12,810 bases of DNA from an uncultured Saprospiraceae bacterium (lineage in GTDB: Bacteria; Bacteroidota; Bacteroidia; Chitinophagales; Saprospiraceae). The position numbers and the translations under genes are program-made. The DNA lies in contig CAJQNM010000075.1 of assembly GCA_905479665.1 (NCBI GenBank), positions 1-12,810 of the forward strand, given 5' to 3'. Shown here piece by piece: positions 1 to 8,341 of this stretch. The notes beneath the pieces were generated by a model. The model did not search any database. It was given only the letters and a program-made list of their open reading frames with translations, and was not told the origin of the DNA. Every line of letters begins with the position of its first letter. Positions within the stretch are counted from its first letter, which is position 1.

Positions 1-3000
1 CCTAGCTGTTTCCACTTCAGATCCAAACATATTGCCCGCTAAAATGAGATCTAAATGTTGGTCCGCATTGAGGTCTTCTGCAATAATCCCATTTACTGCA
101 GAGAGCTGTGCCATAACTGGCAATGCACTCATCTGAAATTGCCGTTCGCCTATGTTTTCCACGTACGAACTGGCAAAGGTATGGGCTTCTAGATGTAGCG
201 CTTCTTCTAAAGCATCACGTCCGTATACATCGACCAAAGTAGCGGAAGCGAACGCGGAGTAGTTTTGAAATTTATCACTCAATGTCGGTATCTGCTCGGC
301 AGAACATTGACGACCCCGTAGTGGAAAAAGCTGGCCGTCATCAAAATAGCCAAGTACAATATCCAGCGCATCGTTGTTGTCGAAGTCACCAGCATATACT
401 TGAAAGGGCTCGGTGACCGAAGCTTCATATTTATAATTTAAACCCAGATTGCCAGCAATTAAATCGATATCACCGTCTTGATCCATGTCTTCAGCTTCCA
501 AGCTATACCACCAACCATTGGAATTTTGCAAACCATTGCTTTCCAAACGCTGGAACGTACCTGAATTGTTCTCTAAAATGAAAATCGGCATCCACTCACC
601 TACGATGGCCAGATCTAAATCCTGATCATTGTCAAAATCGAGCCATTGGGCATCCGTCACCAATCCGGGTTTGAAGGAACTCCCCACTAATTCTTCCGTG
701 ACATCAGAAAACATTCCCTTGTCATTTTCCAAAAAGCAAGAGCGTTCGGCCAGTGGATAACTTCCAGGAACGACACTGCCGCCAACGAACAAATCCGTAT
801 CGCCATCACCATCGAAATCACCAGCTCGAACACAGGAACCACTCGTTCTTATTTCAGGTAGTGATTGAATGCTCCTTTTGAATTGGCCCAGACCCTGATT
901 TAGATAGAGTCTATCGCTGTATTGCTTGTCACCTAGCTTCCATTCATTGCTCCCACTTACGACATATAGATCAAGGTCTTCGTCGCCATCCGCATCAAAG
1001 AAAATGGCATCTATGTCTTCATAACTCTTATCAAGCTGCCAGGTTGTCTGCGAGGCCTCACGAAATCGCCCCTCGAGAGTCTGGATAAATAATGCCCCCG
1101 ACTGATCGTGAGCACCTCCAATGTATAAATCATCCAGCTGATCTGCGTTGACATCACCCACAGCTATGGCTGGGCCAAGTTGAGAATACTTGTGCGGCAA
1201 CAGGACTTCAGCTGCAAAATCATCGTATGGCACTTCTTGATGGGTAAAATCGATGCCGACTGTCATGCTGACCTCTGCAAATAGTGGTTGAGTCAATGGA
1301 GGTTCACTTGCGGCAGTCGAATTTTGCTGAGCGATGGTTATTTGTTGATTGCCCGGCACTTGCTCTAATTTTGTCATGCGACCATTAGGCCATTGTACTT
1401 CAATTAAATCTACTACGGAATGAGGACCGAGACCGAAATGGGCCGTGGGTGCAGCTGCCGATTGGAATCCACGGGTAGACTGCACGTATTGATGCTGAAC
1501 TTCGCCGCCACATTGGACCCGAATTGTTGACCCAAGTCCAAAATGATTGTCGGCTTGCCCTTTCAGATTTATTTGAATGAAATGGTTGGCCTCATTGACT
1601 TCACTGAGGTTTTCGTAAACGCGTGCAACGTCATCTAGATTATTCAGTACCAAATCCAGATCGCCATCATTGTCTAGATCTCCATAAGCCGCTCCCGTAG
1701 AAAAACCCTCAAATCTGATTCCCCATTCATCAGATCGGTCTGTAAAGCTCAGATCTCTTTCATTCCTGAAGGTGTAGTTGCTTAGTTTATTCACTGGAAA
1801 TTTTTCAATTAGATCCATGGCTCTAATTTTTGAGGGATCATATACTTTTTTGCCCATGTCATTGAGGATATCCTTGTACTGAATATCTCTTCGTATTCCA
1901 TTGCTGATGAAAAGGTCTTTCCATCCATCGTTATCCAGATCACAAAACAATGGGCCCCAACTCCAGTCCGTTTCGGCCGCACCAGCCAATTCGGCGATTT
2001 CACTAAATCGACCCCGGCCAGAATTTAGTTGCAGTGTATTTTGCATGTACTGATGGTGATAGCCTTCAGCCACCATGCGAGCAAAGCGATCCGTGTCCAT
2101 GCTGGCCATATTTGCCTTTTTCCGGAAATTATCTTCCGACTGCATATCACATACCATCAGGTCAGGAAAGCCGTCATTATTATAATCAGAAATATCGCTG
2201 CCCATACTTGAAAATGATGTGTGGCCCATCATCTCATCGATCATATTTTCAAATCGACCATCGCCCTGATTTATGTAGAGAAAATCGGGTTCAAAGAAGT
2301 CGCTGGCTACATAAATATCAGGCCATCCATCCCCGTTCATATCACCAATGGAGGCACTAAGTCCAAAAGCAAAATGTCTTATTCCGGCAGTTGCACTGAC
2401 ATCTTCAAACACCGCATGACTCGATCCAGTGGGGACTCCATTGTTTCGATACAGTCTGTCAGCCTCAGAGGGATCTGGATTGCCACGAGCCTCAAATAAT
2501 TGTTCTTGCCCGGAAAAAAAACGAACGGAATGATTTACAATGTAAACATCCAAGTCCCCATCGAGATCATAGTCAAAGAAATTAGCTTGTACCGAATAGC
2601 CTTCGTCATTAAGTCCATAGGCTTTTGCCTGCTCAATGAATTTTCCATTGCCTTGATTAATATACAGTAGGTTATCGCGAAAGCTACCCATGCCCGAACG
2701 GCAAACATAGATGTCTAGTCGTCCGTCATTGTTCACATCGGCCATGGTTACCCCTGTGGTCCAAAGATTGGCTTTCAAAATGCCAGCTTTCACCGTGATC
2801 TCGTCAAACTCCAGATTACCCTTATTCATATAAAGATGATCGCCCACCATGTTGCCGGTAAAATAAATATCCTTCAATCCATCATCGTTGATGTCACCAA
2901 GCGCGACACCTCCCCCATTGTAGAAATAGGGATACCTAAGAAAATTCTGCTGCTCCGTTTCTCTGAGTTGGTTGGCAAACGTAATGCCCGTCTCGGCTGC

Positions 3001-3111
3001 TGGCACATCCTTGAAAAGCGCACTGTCTACACTCTCAGTGCTCTCCGGTTTGAAACAAGATCCCAGCATTACAACAAACAGAAAAGCAGGGACGATTCTT
3101 TTCATGCTCAT
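1..3111 (-). CDS. FG-GAP/VCBS repeat lipoprotein with central ASPIC/UnbV domain (CRTAC1-like), 3' end outside window
   Basis: An uninterrupted reading frame of 1037 codons enters from the left edge; no stop is reached, so the C-terminus is missing. By analogy with family members the visible end (GNMFGSEVETAR) lies some tens of residues before the true end. The start is ATG at 3111 (MSMKRIVP) or the in-frame ATG at 3105; an in-frame stop at 3156..3154 limits the ORF. Residues 4-18 are hydrophobic and end in the lipobox LGSC, so Cys19 is probably lipidated. Fourteen Asp-rich calcium-loop motifs of the D-x-N/D-x-D-G-x-x-D type are visible. Seven lie before (GDINDDGLKD ... GDLDNDGDLD) and seven after (GDVNADQLDD ... 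EDLNADQHLD) an ASPIC/UnbV domain at about residues 510-590 (HFGLG, VQWPNG). This suggests two beta-propellers. It follows susD by 142 bp on the same strand and is probably co-regulated as a surface lipoprotein of the transport system. No enzymatic motif is recognised; binding or adhesion is inferred. Confidence 0.9.
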   Translation of the reverse strand, partial: MSMKRIVPAFLFVVMLGSCFKPESTESVDSALFKDVPAAETGITFANQLRETEQQNFLRYPYFYNGGGVALGDINDDGLKDIYFTGNMVGDHLYMNKGNLEFDEITVKAGILKANLWTTGVTMADVNNDGRLDIYVCRSGMGSFRDNLLYINQGNGKFIEQAKAYGLNDEGYSVQANFFDYDLDGDLDVYIVNHSVRFFSGQEQLFEARGNPDPSEADRLYRNNGVPTGSSHAVFEDVSATAGIRHFAFGLSASIGDMNGDGWPDIYVASDFFEPDFLYINQGDGRFENMIDEMMGHTSFSSMGSDISDYNNDGFPDLMVCDMQSEDNFRKKANMASMDTDRFARMVAEGYHHQYMQNTLQLNSGRGRFSEIAELAGAAETDWSWGPLFCDLDNDGWKDLFISNGIRRDIQYKDILNDMGKKVYDPSKIRAMDLIEKFPVNKLSNYTFRNERDLSFTDRSDEWGIRFEGFSTGAAYGDLDNDGDLDLVLNNLDDVARVYENLSEVNEANHFIQINLKGQADNHFGLGSTIRVQCGGEVQHQYVQSTRGFQSAAAPTAHFGLGPHSVVDLIEVQWPNGRMTKLEQVPGNQQITIAQQNSTAASEPPLTQPLFAEVSMTVGIDFTHQEVPYDDFAAEVLLPHKYSQLGPAIAVGDVNADQLDDLYIGGAHDQSGALFIQTLEGRFREASQTTWQLDKSYEDIDAIFFDADGDEDLDLYVVSGSNEWKLGDKQYSDRLYLNQGLGQFKRSIQSLPEIRTSGSCVRAGDFDGDGDTDLFVGGSVVPGSYPLAERSCFLENDKGMFSDVTEELVGSSFKPGLVTDAQWLDFDNDQDLDLAIVGEWMPIFILENNSGTFQRLESNGLQNSNGWWYSLEAEDMDQDGDIDLIAGNLGLNYKYEASVTEPFQVYAGDFDNNDALDIVLGYFDDGQLFPLRGRQCSAEQIPTLSDKFQNYSAFASATLVDVYGRDALEEALHLEAHTFASSYVENIGERQFQMSALPVMAQLSAVNGIIAEDLNADQHLDLILAGNMFGSEVETAR

Positions 3112-3253
3112 GTAATAAGGTAACAAGAATAGATCAAATGCTGTTGAATCCGTTCAAAACTGTGACGTTTTAGTTGCATGTAGGAGTAAAAAGAAAGCCA
3201 ATCTCAAAACTTGTTTGACATCGGCCTCTTCTGCTAACTTAAATAAGTGGGAA

Positions 3254-4747
3254 TCAAGGGGGGTATTGTGTCAGGTTGGGCATTAGATCTAATTCTGCCG
3301 TGGGCACTGGCCAGTATTCATGTCTACCTACCTGGTAGCCAAGCGGACTTAGTACTTCTGCGGCGATATTCCAGCGGTGTAGATCAAAATAGCGATGGCC
3401 CTCAAAGAGTAATTCACGGCGCCGCTCATCCCGAATCAATTGCCGTAGGGTTGACTGATCTGTCTCGGTAAATTCCGGCATCTGTGCTCTGACCCGAAGT
3501 TGATTGACAGATGCTAGTGCGCTGGTAGCATTGCCCAATTCAGCCTCCGCTTCGGCATGGTTTAGTAATACTTCTGCATACCGAATGATATGAAAGTTCA
3601 CATCAAAGTTATTATTGGCAGATTGCGCCATATCCTTTCCTTCGGGCAACCATTTTCGACAACTTGCATCATTGAAATAAGTCGTTCTCATATTGCCTGA
3701 AGGGAAAGGCTCTTGGATACCATCTCCGTCTGTATCTAACATGTCTGGAGGATCAGCTCCAACAAGTAATACGGAGGCTTTCCGTCGGATGTCAGCATCC
3801 TCAAACTGTTCATATGATTCAACACTGGGAGAGAACCAATTGGCCCATCCGATCACGGGACTCCAATGAATGGAGTAAAAGTTTTCTGAGTTAGCCCAAA
3901 ATCCCGGTGCCAAACCAACCGCCTGAAACTCCATAATGGACTCCACGCTGTTTTCCATTTTCCCATTAAATAGATTAACATAATTTTCGGAAGATACCAG
4001 CTCGTACGTTCCTTGGCTTATCACAGACTGTGCAGCTGTAGATGCTTCTTGCCATTTATCTTGGTGCAAGTAGATCCTACTTAAAAGGCCGTTGGCTGCA
4101 CCTTTGGTCGCGCGTCCAACAGGGTCACTCGCAGCAGTCGGCAGCACTGCGGCCGCGTCCTGTAGGTCCTGCTCCATTTGGGCAAAAATAATCGATCTAT
4201 TTGTGCGAGCCAGTTCTGCATATTCATCTCGTGTCAGTACAGTGGTGACAAAGGGAACGTCACCAAAGGCAACAACTAGGTTGAAATAATAAAGTGCGCG
4301 TAAGAATTTTGCCTCGCCTTCAAACCGCGATTTCAAATTGCCATCCATCTCGATATCTGGCAATTTCTCCAGCAGGATATTCGCTCGAAAAATCCCCTTA
4401 TAAGCATCATACCATCGAGCTGTCGAAAAATTATTGCTTGGATTCCAGCGAAAGTCACTGGCAGCCCTAAAATAAGTGCCGTAGTCTCCATTGTCACCAG
4501 TAAGTTCATTTATGTCATCGCTGGGTGCATCTCCCAAAACATTGATGGCTTCTCGATAAAGTCCCTTCTCGCTGATGATATCGTATACAGCAGTCAAGGC
4601 CTGCTCGGCATGTACGGCATCTTGAAAAAAGTTTTCATCAACAACGCCATTTTTAAACTCCTTCGTGACGAACTCCTCGCCACAAAATGTAAACAAAACA
4701 GGAATGGCACAAAGCAATAATAATCTGAAATCTATTTTCTTTTTCAT
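3254..4747 (-). CDS. RagB/SusD family nutrient-uptake outer membrane lipoprotein
   Basis: A 497-residue protein, normal length for SusD homologues. These surface lipoproteins cap a SusC transporter and help capture the ligand. An N-terminal SusD-like half (about 35-240) contains the TPR-type helices typical of the family (RANILLEKLP, GEAKFLRALYYFNLVVAFGD, GAANGLLSRIYL). The C-terminal SusD/RagB half (about 270-497) includes IIRYAEVLLNHAEAEAELG, RDERRRELLFEGHRYFDLHR and the family's usual ending, PNLTQYPP. The signal peptide is hydrophobic from residue 9 to 21 and Cys22 is the likely lipidated residue. Its -1 residue is Phe (FTFC), unusual because Gly, Ala or Ser is normal. Cys22 is followed by GEE, acidic residues that fit a Bacteroidota lipoprotein surface-export signal. 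It starts 22 bp after the susC stop, behind an A-rich leader with no Shine-Dalgarno site, so the two are almost certainly co-transcribed. The ligand cannot be read from the sequence. Confidence 0.95.
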   Translation of the reverse strand: MKKKIDFRLLLLCAIPVLFTFCGEEFVTKEFKNGVVDENFFQDAVHAEQALTAVYDIISEKGLYREAINVLGDAPSDDINELTGDNGDYGTYFRAASDFRWNPSNNFSTARWYDAYKGIFRANILLEKLPDIEMDGNLKSRFEGEAKFLRALYYFNLVVAFGDVPFVTTVLTRDEYAELARTNRSIIFAQMEQDLQDAAAVLPTAASDPVGRATKGAANGLLSRIYLHQDKWQEASTAAQSVISQGTYELVSSENYVNLFNGKMENSVESIMEFQAVGLAPGFWANSENFYSIHWSPVIGWANWFSPSVESYEQFEDADIRRKASVLLVGADPPDMLDTDGDGIQEPFPSGNMRTTYFNDASCRKWLPEGKDMAQSANNNFDVNFHIIRYAEVLLNHAEAEAELGNATSALASVNQLRVRAQMPEFTETDQSTLRQLIRDERRRELLFEGHRYFDLHRWNIAAEVLSPLGYQVGRHEYWPVPTAELDLMPNLTQYPP

Positions 4748-4769
4748 GATTTTTTAATTTTTGGCACCG

Positions 4770-7700
4770 TCAAAAACCAACATTAATTCCAAAAGACCAG
4801 TTACGTACTTGGGGATAGAGATCTTGATATAATCCAGCTGCAGCACTATTGTTTTGATCAAGTCCGACCTCGGGATCATTCCCTGTAAAAGCGGTCAGCA
4901 CGAAAACATTTTGTCCAGCAAAATATATTCTAGCAGAAGAAATGCCCACGGATTCTAAAGTGCGCTGAGGTATATTATATCCAAGTTGTAATGTCCTTAA
5001 ACGCAGATAAGATCCATCTTCAACGAGATGATCTCCCAAGATGATGTTCTGGTTAGGATCTTGGAGGTGCGGACGAGGTATTTCGTTGCTCGTGCCAGGT
5101 CCTGACCAGGCATTTATTACACTACTGCTCTTATTGTAGGCACGTCCGGAAGCTTGCAGCTGCGATCTGGCTATATGGAATATATCATTGCCTTGCACCC
5201 CAAAGAATTGAAAGTTGAGATCTACAGCTTTGTATTGTAAGGTCCCACCAAATCCATACGTAAAGTCAGGAATGGGGCTGCCCACGACCTCCTTATCTGC
5301 GTTGGTGACGACTCCATCTCCGTCGAGATCTGCCCATTTGAAATCTCCAGGGCCCGTACCCGTCTGCTGGTACGGAGACTCAGGTTCGCCATCAATCGCA
5401 TTCGCTGCATCAACTTCTTCTTGTGTTTGGAATAATCCTAAGGTTCGGCGTGCCAAGAAAATCCCGAGCGGTTCTCCAGGTCTGATGACGACTGTGGCAC
5501 CTGAGCCCGAATAGGAGTACGCTACGATCTCATCTTGACCACCTAAGTCTATGACTTCACTATCGAATGTGGATAAATTGGCATGAAAGTCATAGCGAAA
5601 ATCTCCAGTTGATTTTTGATAGCCTGCTGCAAATTCAAATCCTTTATTTCTGAGCTCGCCAATGTTATCTACCGTGGTCGCTAGTCCTGAAATACCTGGC
5701 AATTGAAGAACCAAGAGCATGTCGGATCGCGTGCGATTAAAGTACTCGGCGCTAAATGTCAAGCGACCTTCCATAAATCCAAAATCGGCACCAAAATTAT
5801 ATTCAGTGGCGGTCTCCCATTTTACGCCTGGATTGGCCAAATCTTGCAGGGCCGCACCCAAAGATGAAACACCGGTCTGATTTCCAAACGCATAGTCAAA
5901 GGTTGAACTAAGGGTCGCTAAATAGCGAAAATTACCGATCGCATCAGATCCAACCTGGCCCCAGCCACCGCGTATTTTCAAATCACTAAGGAATCCGCCC
6001 CTGAAAAAATCCTCCTCAGATACGCGCCATCCTGCGGTAAAGGACGGGAAAACACCAAACTTATTCGTCGGGCCAAATTTTGAAGACCCGTCCCTACGGA
6101 TGGCTGCAGTAAGCAAGTATTTATTATCGAAATCATAGTTTAATCGACCAAATATAGATGCCAAAGATTCTTCTACGAGATTACTCCCAGAAGTTAGCTC
6201 CTTTGCCCCGTCCACAATCTGTGTAAACACATTCGTCTCATAACGAGCCGTAGAATTTAGAGATTTAAAACTGGATTCTTGGGCCGAGACTCCGGCAGTA
6301 AGAACAAAATTGTGCTTGTCAAAGCTATTGAGATAAGTCACCACATTGTCCCATTGCCAAAACACTGTGCTGTTCCTGTTCTGATTGATGGTTGAAAGCC
6401 CTCCTGAGCTGATCACTCCTTCTTTCCAGATGGGCGTAAATGAGTAATTACTGGCGTTCTGGATATCAGTTGCAAGTATTGTCTTAAAACTTAAGCCCTT
6501 TATAGGTGTCACTTCCAAATAGACATTGCCAAAGATTCTATCCGTGGAATTGTCCCTAGTAGGTAATTCATAAACCGATACCTGATTGCGCCTAAATTCC
6601 AAATTGATATCTGTTGGTCCGCCATAACCTGTACTCGACACCTCTTGATTATCATCAAAAAGAGGTATGGTCGGCAACCCTTGATATAAGTTTGTGAAGG
6701 CACCGTGAATAAAGGTTCGGTTGCCGGCATTGTTATTAAACTGAGACCCCCTGCTATAGGCAAGACTGTTGCCTATCTTAATGTGCTTGCCAATTTGATT
6801 ATCTGTATTGGCCCTGAAGGAGAATCGCTTCTGGAAAGTATTCAACATAATGCCATCATTATTAAAGTAATTCATCGAGACATAATATTGATTGCTTTCC
6901 GAACCTCCTGATATCGCAAGCTGATGATCTGTAATCGAACCATCACCTACTACTTCGTCGATCCAATTTGTACCAGCACCCAGAGAACCAGGATTTGAAA
7001 AGGGTATGGGTTCACCTGCGGCTCGAAAAGCTTCATTCATATTTTCGGCAAATTGTGTGGCATTTAGAGGCGCTGGAAGATTACCTGTAGGCTTTTGGAT
7101 CCCTACATAGGCACTGTAGCTCACTGTCGGCTTGCCACTATGACCACGTTTGGTTGTAATTAAGACCACCCCATTGGCCGCCCGCGCTCCGTAGATGGCG
7201 GTAGAAGCTGCATCTTTTAAGATATCGATCGTCTCTATATCATTGGGATTGATCGTAGCCAGTGGATTGGAGTTTTCACTATTTCCGGCCGAGACAATGA
7301 CACCATCAATGACATAAAGTGGATTGCTATTGTTGATTGTTCCCGCCCCTCGAATCCTTACGAAGACACCACCACCGGGTTGGCCCCCATTGGATGAGAC
7401 ATAAACACCAGGCACTTTGCCCTGTAGTGCTGCATCAAAGGTGGGTGTTTGCACTTTGGCAAGATCCTCTGCATTTACAGATACAATAGAACCTGTTACA
7501 TTGCTTTTCTTTTGCGTACCATAACCAGTAACAACGATCTCATCCAGCGTCAAAAGGTCGTTAGCCAGAACCACATCTAAACTTGTCCGACCATTGAGTG
7601 CTACCTCCTGTGTACTATAGCCCGTGTAACTTATTACCAGTATTTCCGCCTCGTCCGCCACCGATAAGCTGAAGCGGCCATCAATATCAGTGGCTGTTCC

Positions 7701-8267
7701 AACGGCAGAGCCTTTGGCAAGAACCGTGGCTCCAATTAAGGGTTCTCCGTCCGCATCTCTGACTGTCCCAGTGATCGTTTTCTCTTGCTTTAGTTCTACC
7801 ACCGCATTTACCACGGCAGACAATTGTTCTGAAGGAATAGCGCCAGATGGCTGAACACTGAGGGTACCTTTGTCCTGTAGCCGCTCTATTTGCTTGAATT
7901 TCTTTAGCACTTTTTTGGCATCTTTCTTGGCATCTCGCGTCTTTTCGTAGATGACAAAATACTTGTTGTTATAAACCTCGTACCGCAGATTGGTTTGTGA
8001 AAGAAGTCTATCAATGGCTTTCGACGGTTTCTCTTCTGCTCGAAATTCAAAATCGACTTTGACCTTCTCCAACAGAGAAGACTCAAAAGAGAAGAAAACC
8101 TTGTACTTTTTGCCAAAATCATCAAGAACCTTCATCAGCGACTCCTCTGCTGGAGGCACCTCAAAATATGATCTAAAGTCAACCGGCACGGCATTCGCAC
8201 TAAGCAGACCTACAACCATGAAGAGTAGTAGATGCATGTTAATTCTTTGAAACGGGAGTGGTTTCAT
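4770..8267 (-). CDS. SusC/RagA family TonB-linked outer membrane transporter with N-terminal STN signalling domain
   Basis: A 1165-residue TonB-dependent importer of the SusC class. In order: signal peptide 1-26 (cleavage after ANA); STN/secretin-N domain about 40-108 (SLMKVLDDFGKKYKVFFS ... YFVIYEK); a Lys-rich linker 109-162; carboxypeptidase-D-regulatory-like beta-sandwich about 164-236 (GTVRDADGEPLIGATV, DIDGRFSL); the SusC signature LDEIVVTGYGTQKKSNVTGS at 241-260; plug about 255-375 (PLYVIDGV, DAASTAIYGARAANGVVLIT); then a 22-strand-type barrel to the terminal Phe (SFGINVGF). A SusC-typical Asp-rich loop, DLDGDGVVTNADKEVVG, is present late in the barrel. The STN domain is what FecR-type anti-sigma factors contact, and FecR is encoded immediately upstream, so this importer is probably also the sensor of its own ligand. 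The ATG at 8267 gives a good signal peptide; an in-frame Met11 is the only sensible alternative. The gene is followed by susD after 22 bp. Confidence 0.96.
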   Translation of the reverse strand: MKPLPFQRINMHLLLFMVVGLLSANAVPVDFRSYFEVPPAEESLMKVLDDFGKKYKVFFSFESSLLEKVKVDFEFRAEEKPSKAIDRLLSQTNLRYEVYNNKYFVIYEKTRDAKKDAKKVLKKFKQIERLQDKGTLSVQPSGAIPSEQLSAVVNAVVELKQEKTITGTVRDADGEPLIGATVLAKGSAVGTATDIDGRFSLSVADEAEILVISYTGYSTQEVALNGRTSLDVVLANDLLTLDEIVVTGYGTQKKSNVTGSIVSVNAEDLAKVQTPTFDAALQGKVPGVYVSSNGGQPGGGVFVRIRGAGTINNSNPLYVIDGVIVSAGNSENSNPLATINPNDIETIDILKDAASTAIYGARAANGVVLITTKRGHSGKPTVSYSAYVGIQKPTGNLPAPLNATQFAENMNEAFRAAGEPIPFSNPGSLGAGTNWIDEVVGDGSITDHQLAISGGSESNQYYVSMNYFNNDGIMLNTFQKRFSFRANTDNQIGKHIKIGNSLAYSRGSQFNNNAGNRTFIHGAFTNLYQGLPTIPLFDDNQEVSSTGYGGPTDINLEFRRNQVSVYELPTRDNSTDRIFGNVYLEVTPIKGLSFKTILATDIQNASNYSFTPIWKEGVISSGGLSTINQNRNSTVFWQWDNVVTYLNSFDKHNFVLTAGVSAQESSFKSLNSTARYETNVFTQIVDGAKELTSGSNLVEESLASIFGRLNYDFDNKYLLTAAIRRDGSSKFGPTNKFGVFPSFTAGWRVSEEDFFRGGFLSDLKIRGGWGQVGSDAIGNFRYLATLSSTFDYAFGNQTGVSSLGAALQDLANPGVKWETATEYNFGADFGFMEGRLTFSAEYFNRTRSDMLLVLQLPGISGLATTVDNIGELRNKGFEFAAGYQKSTGDFRYDFHANLSTFDSEVIDLGGQDEIVAYSYSGSGATVVIRPGEPLGIFLARRTLGLFQTQEEVDAANAIDGEPESPYQQTGTGPGDFKWADLDGDGVVTNADKEVVGSPIPDFTYGFGGTLQYKAVDLNFQFFGVQGNDIFHIARSQLQASGRAYNKSSSVINAWSGPGTSNEIPRPHLQDPNQNIILGDHLVEDGSYLRLRTLQLGYNIPQRTLESVGISSARIYFAGQNVFVLTAFTGNDPEVGLDQNNSAAAGLYQDLYPQVRNWSFGINVGF

Positions 8268-8297
8268 ACTTTAGCTTTTTACAATTATTTATTATCC

Positions 8298-8341
8298 AAT
8301 CCGGAGCGACAATACCACCTGCTGTTCCGGATTTTTTTTTT
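8298..8341 (+). terminator. Hairpin plus T10, intrinsic-terminator-like on the + strand, between fecR and susC
   Basis: The arms AATCCGGA (8298-8305) and TCCGGATT (8326-8333) are perfectly complementary over 8 bp around a 20-nt loop, with G-U/C-G/G-U pairing possible inside. Ten T follow at 8332-8341. Only a + strand transcript would have the U-tract after the stem; a minus transcript of fecR-susC has an A-run before it instead. No + strand gene ends here. It could terminate an antisense RNA, or the same stem in the minus mRNA could separate or stabilise the fecR and susC segments. The structure is seen directly; its function is inferred. Confidence 0.5.

Noticed and set aside
2034..3123. Several + strand frames of 60-108 codons opposite the FG-GAP lipoprotein gene
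   Set aside because: They are antisense shadows of a clear 1037-codon minus-strand gene with repeated calcium-loop motifs; none resembles a known protein.
3112..3253. A separate promoter for the FG-GAP lipoprotein gene in the 142-bp gap after susD
   Set aside because: GTTTTG-like strings occur but no TTTG-N19-21-TAnnTTTG arrangement was found, and no terminator hairpin separates the genes; read-through from susD is the simpler view.
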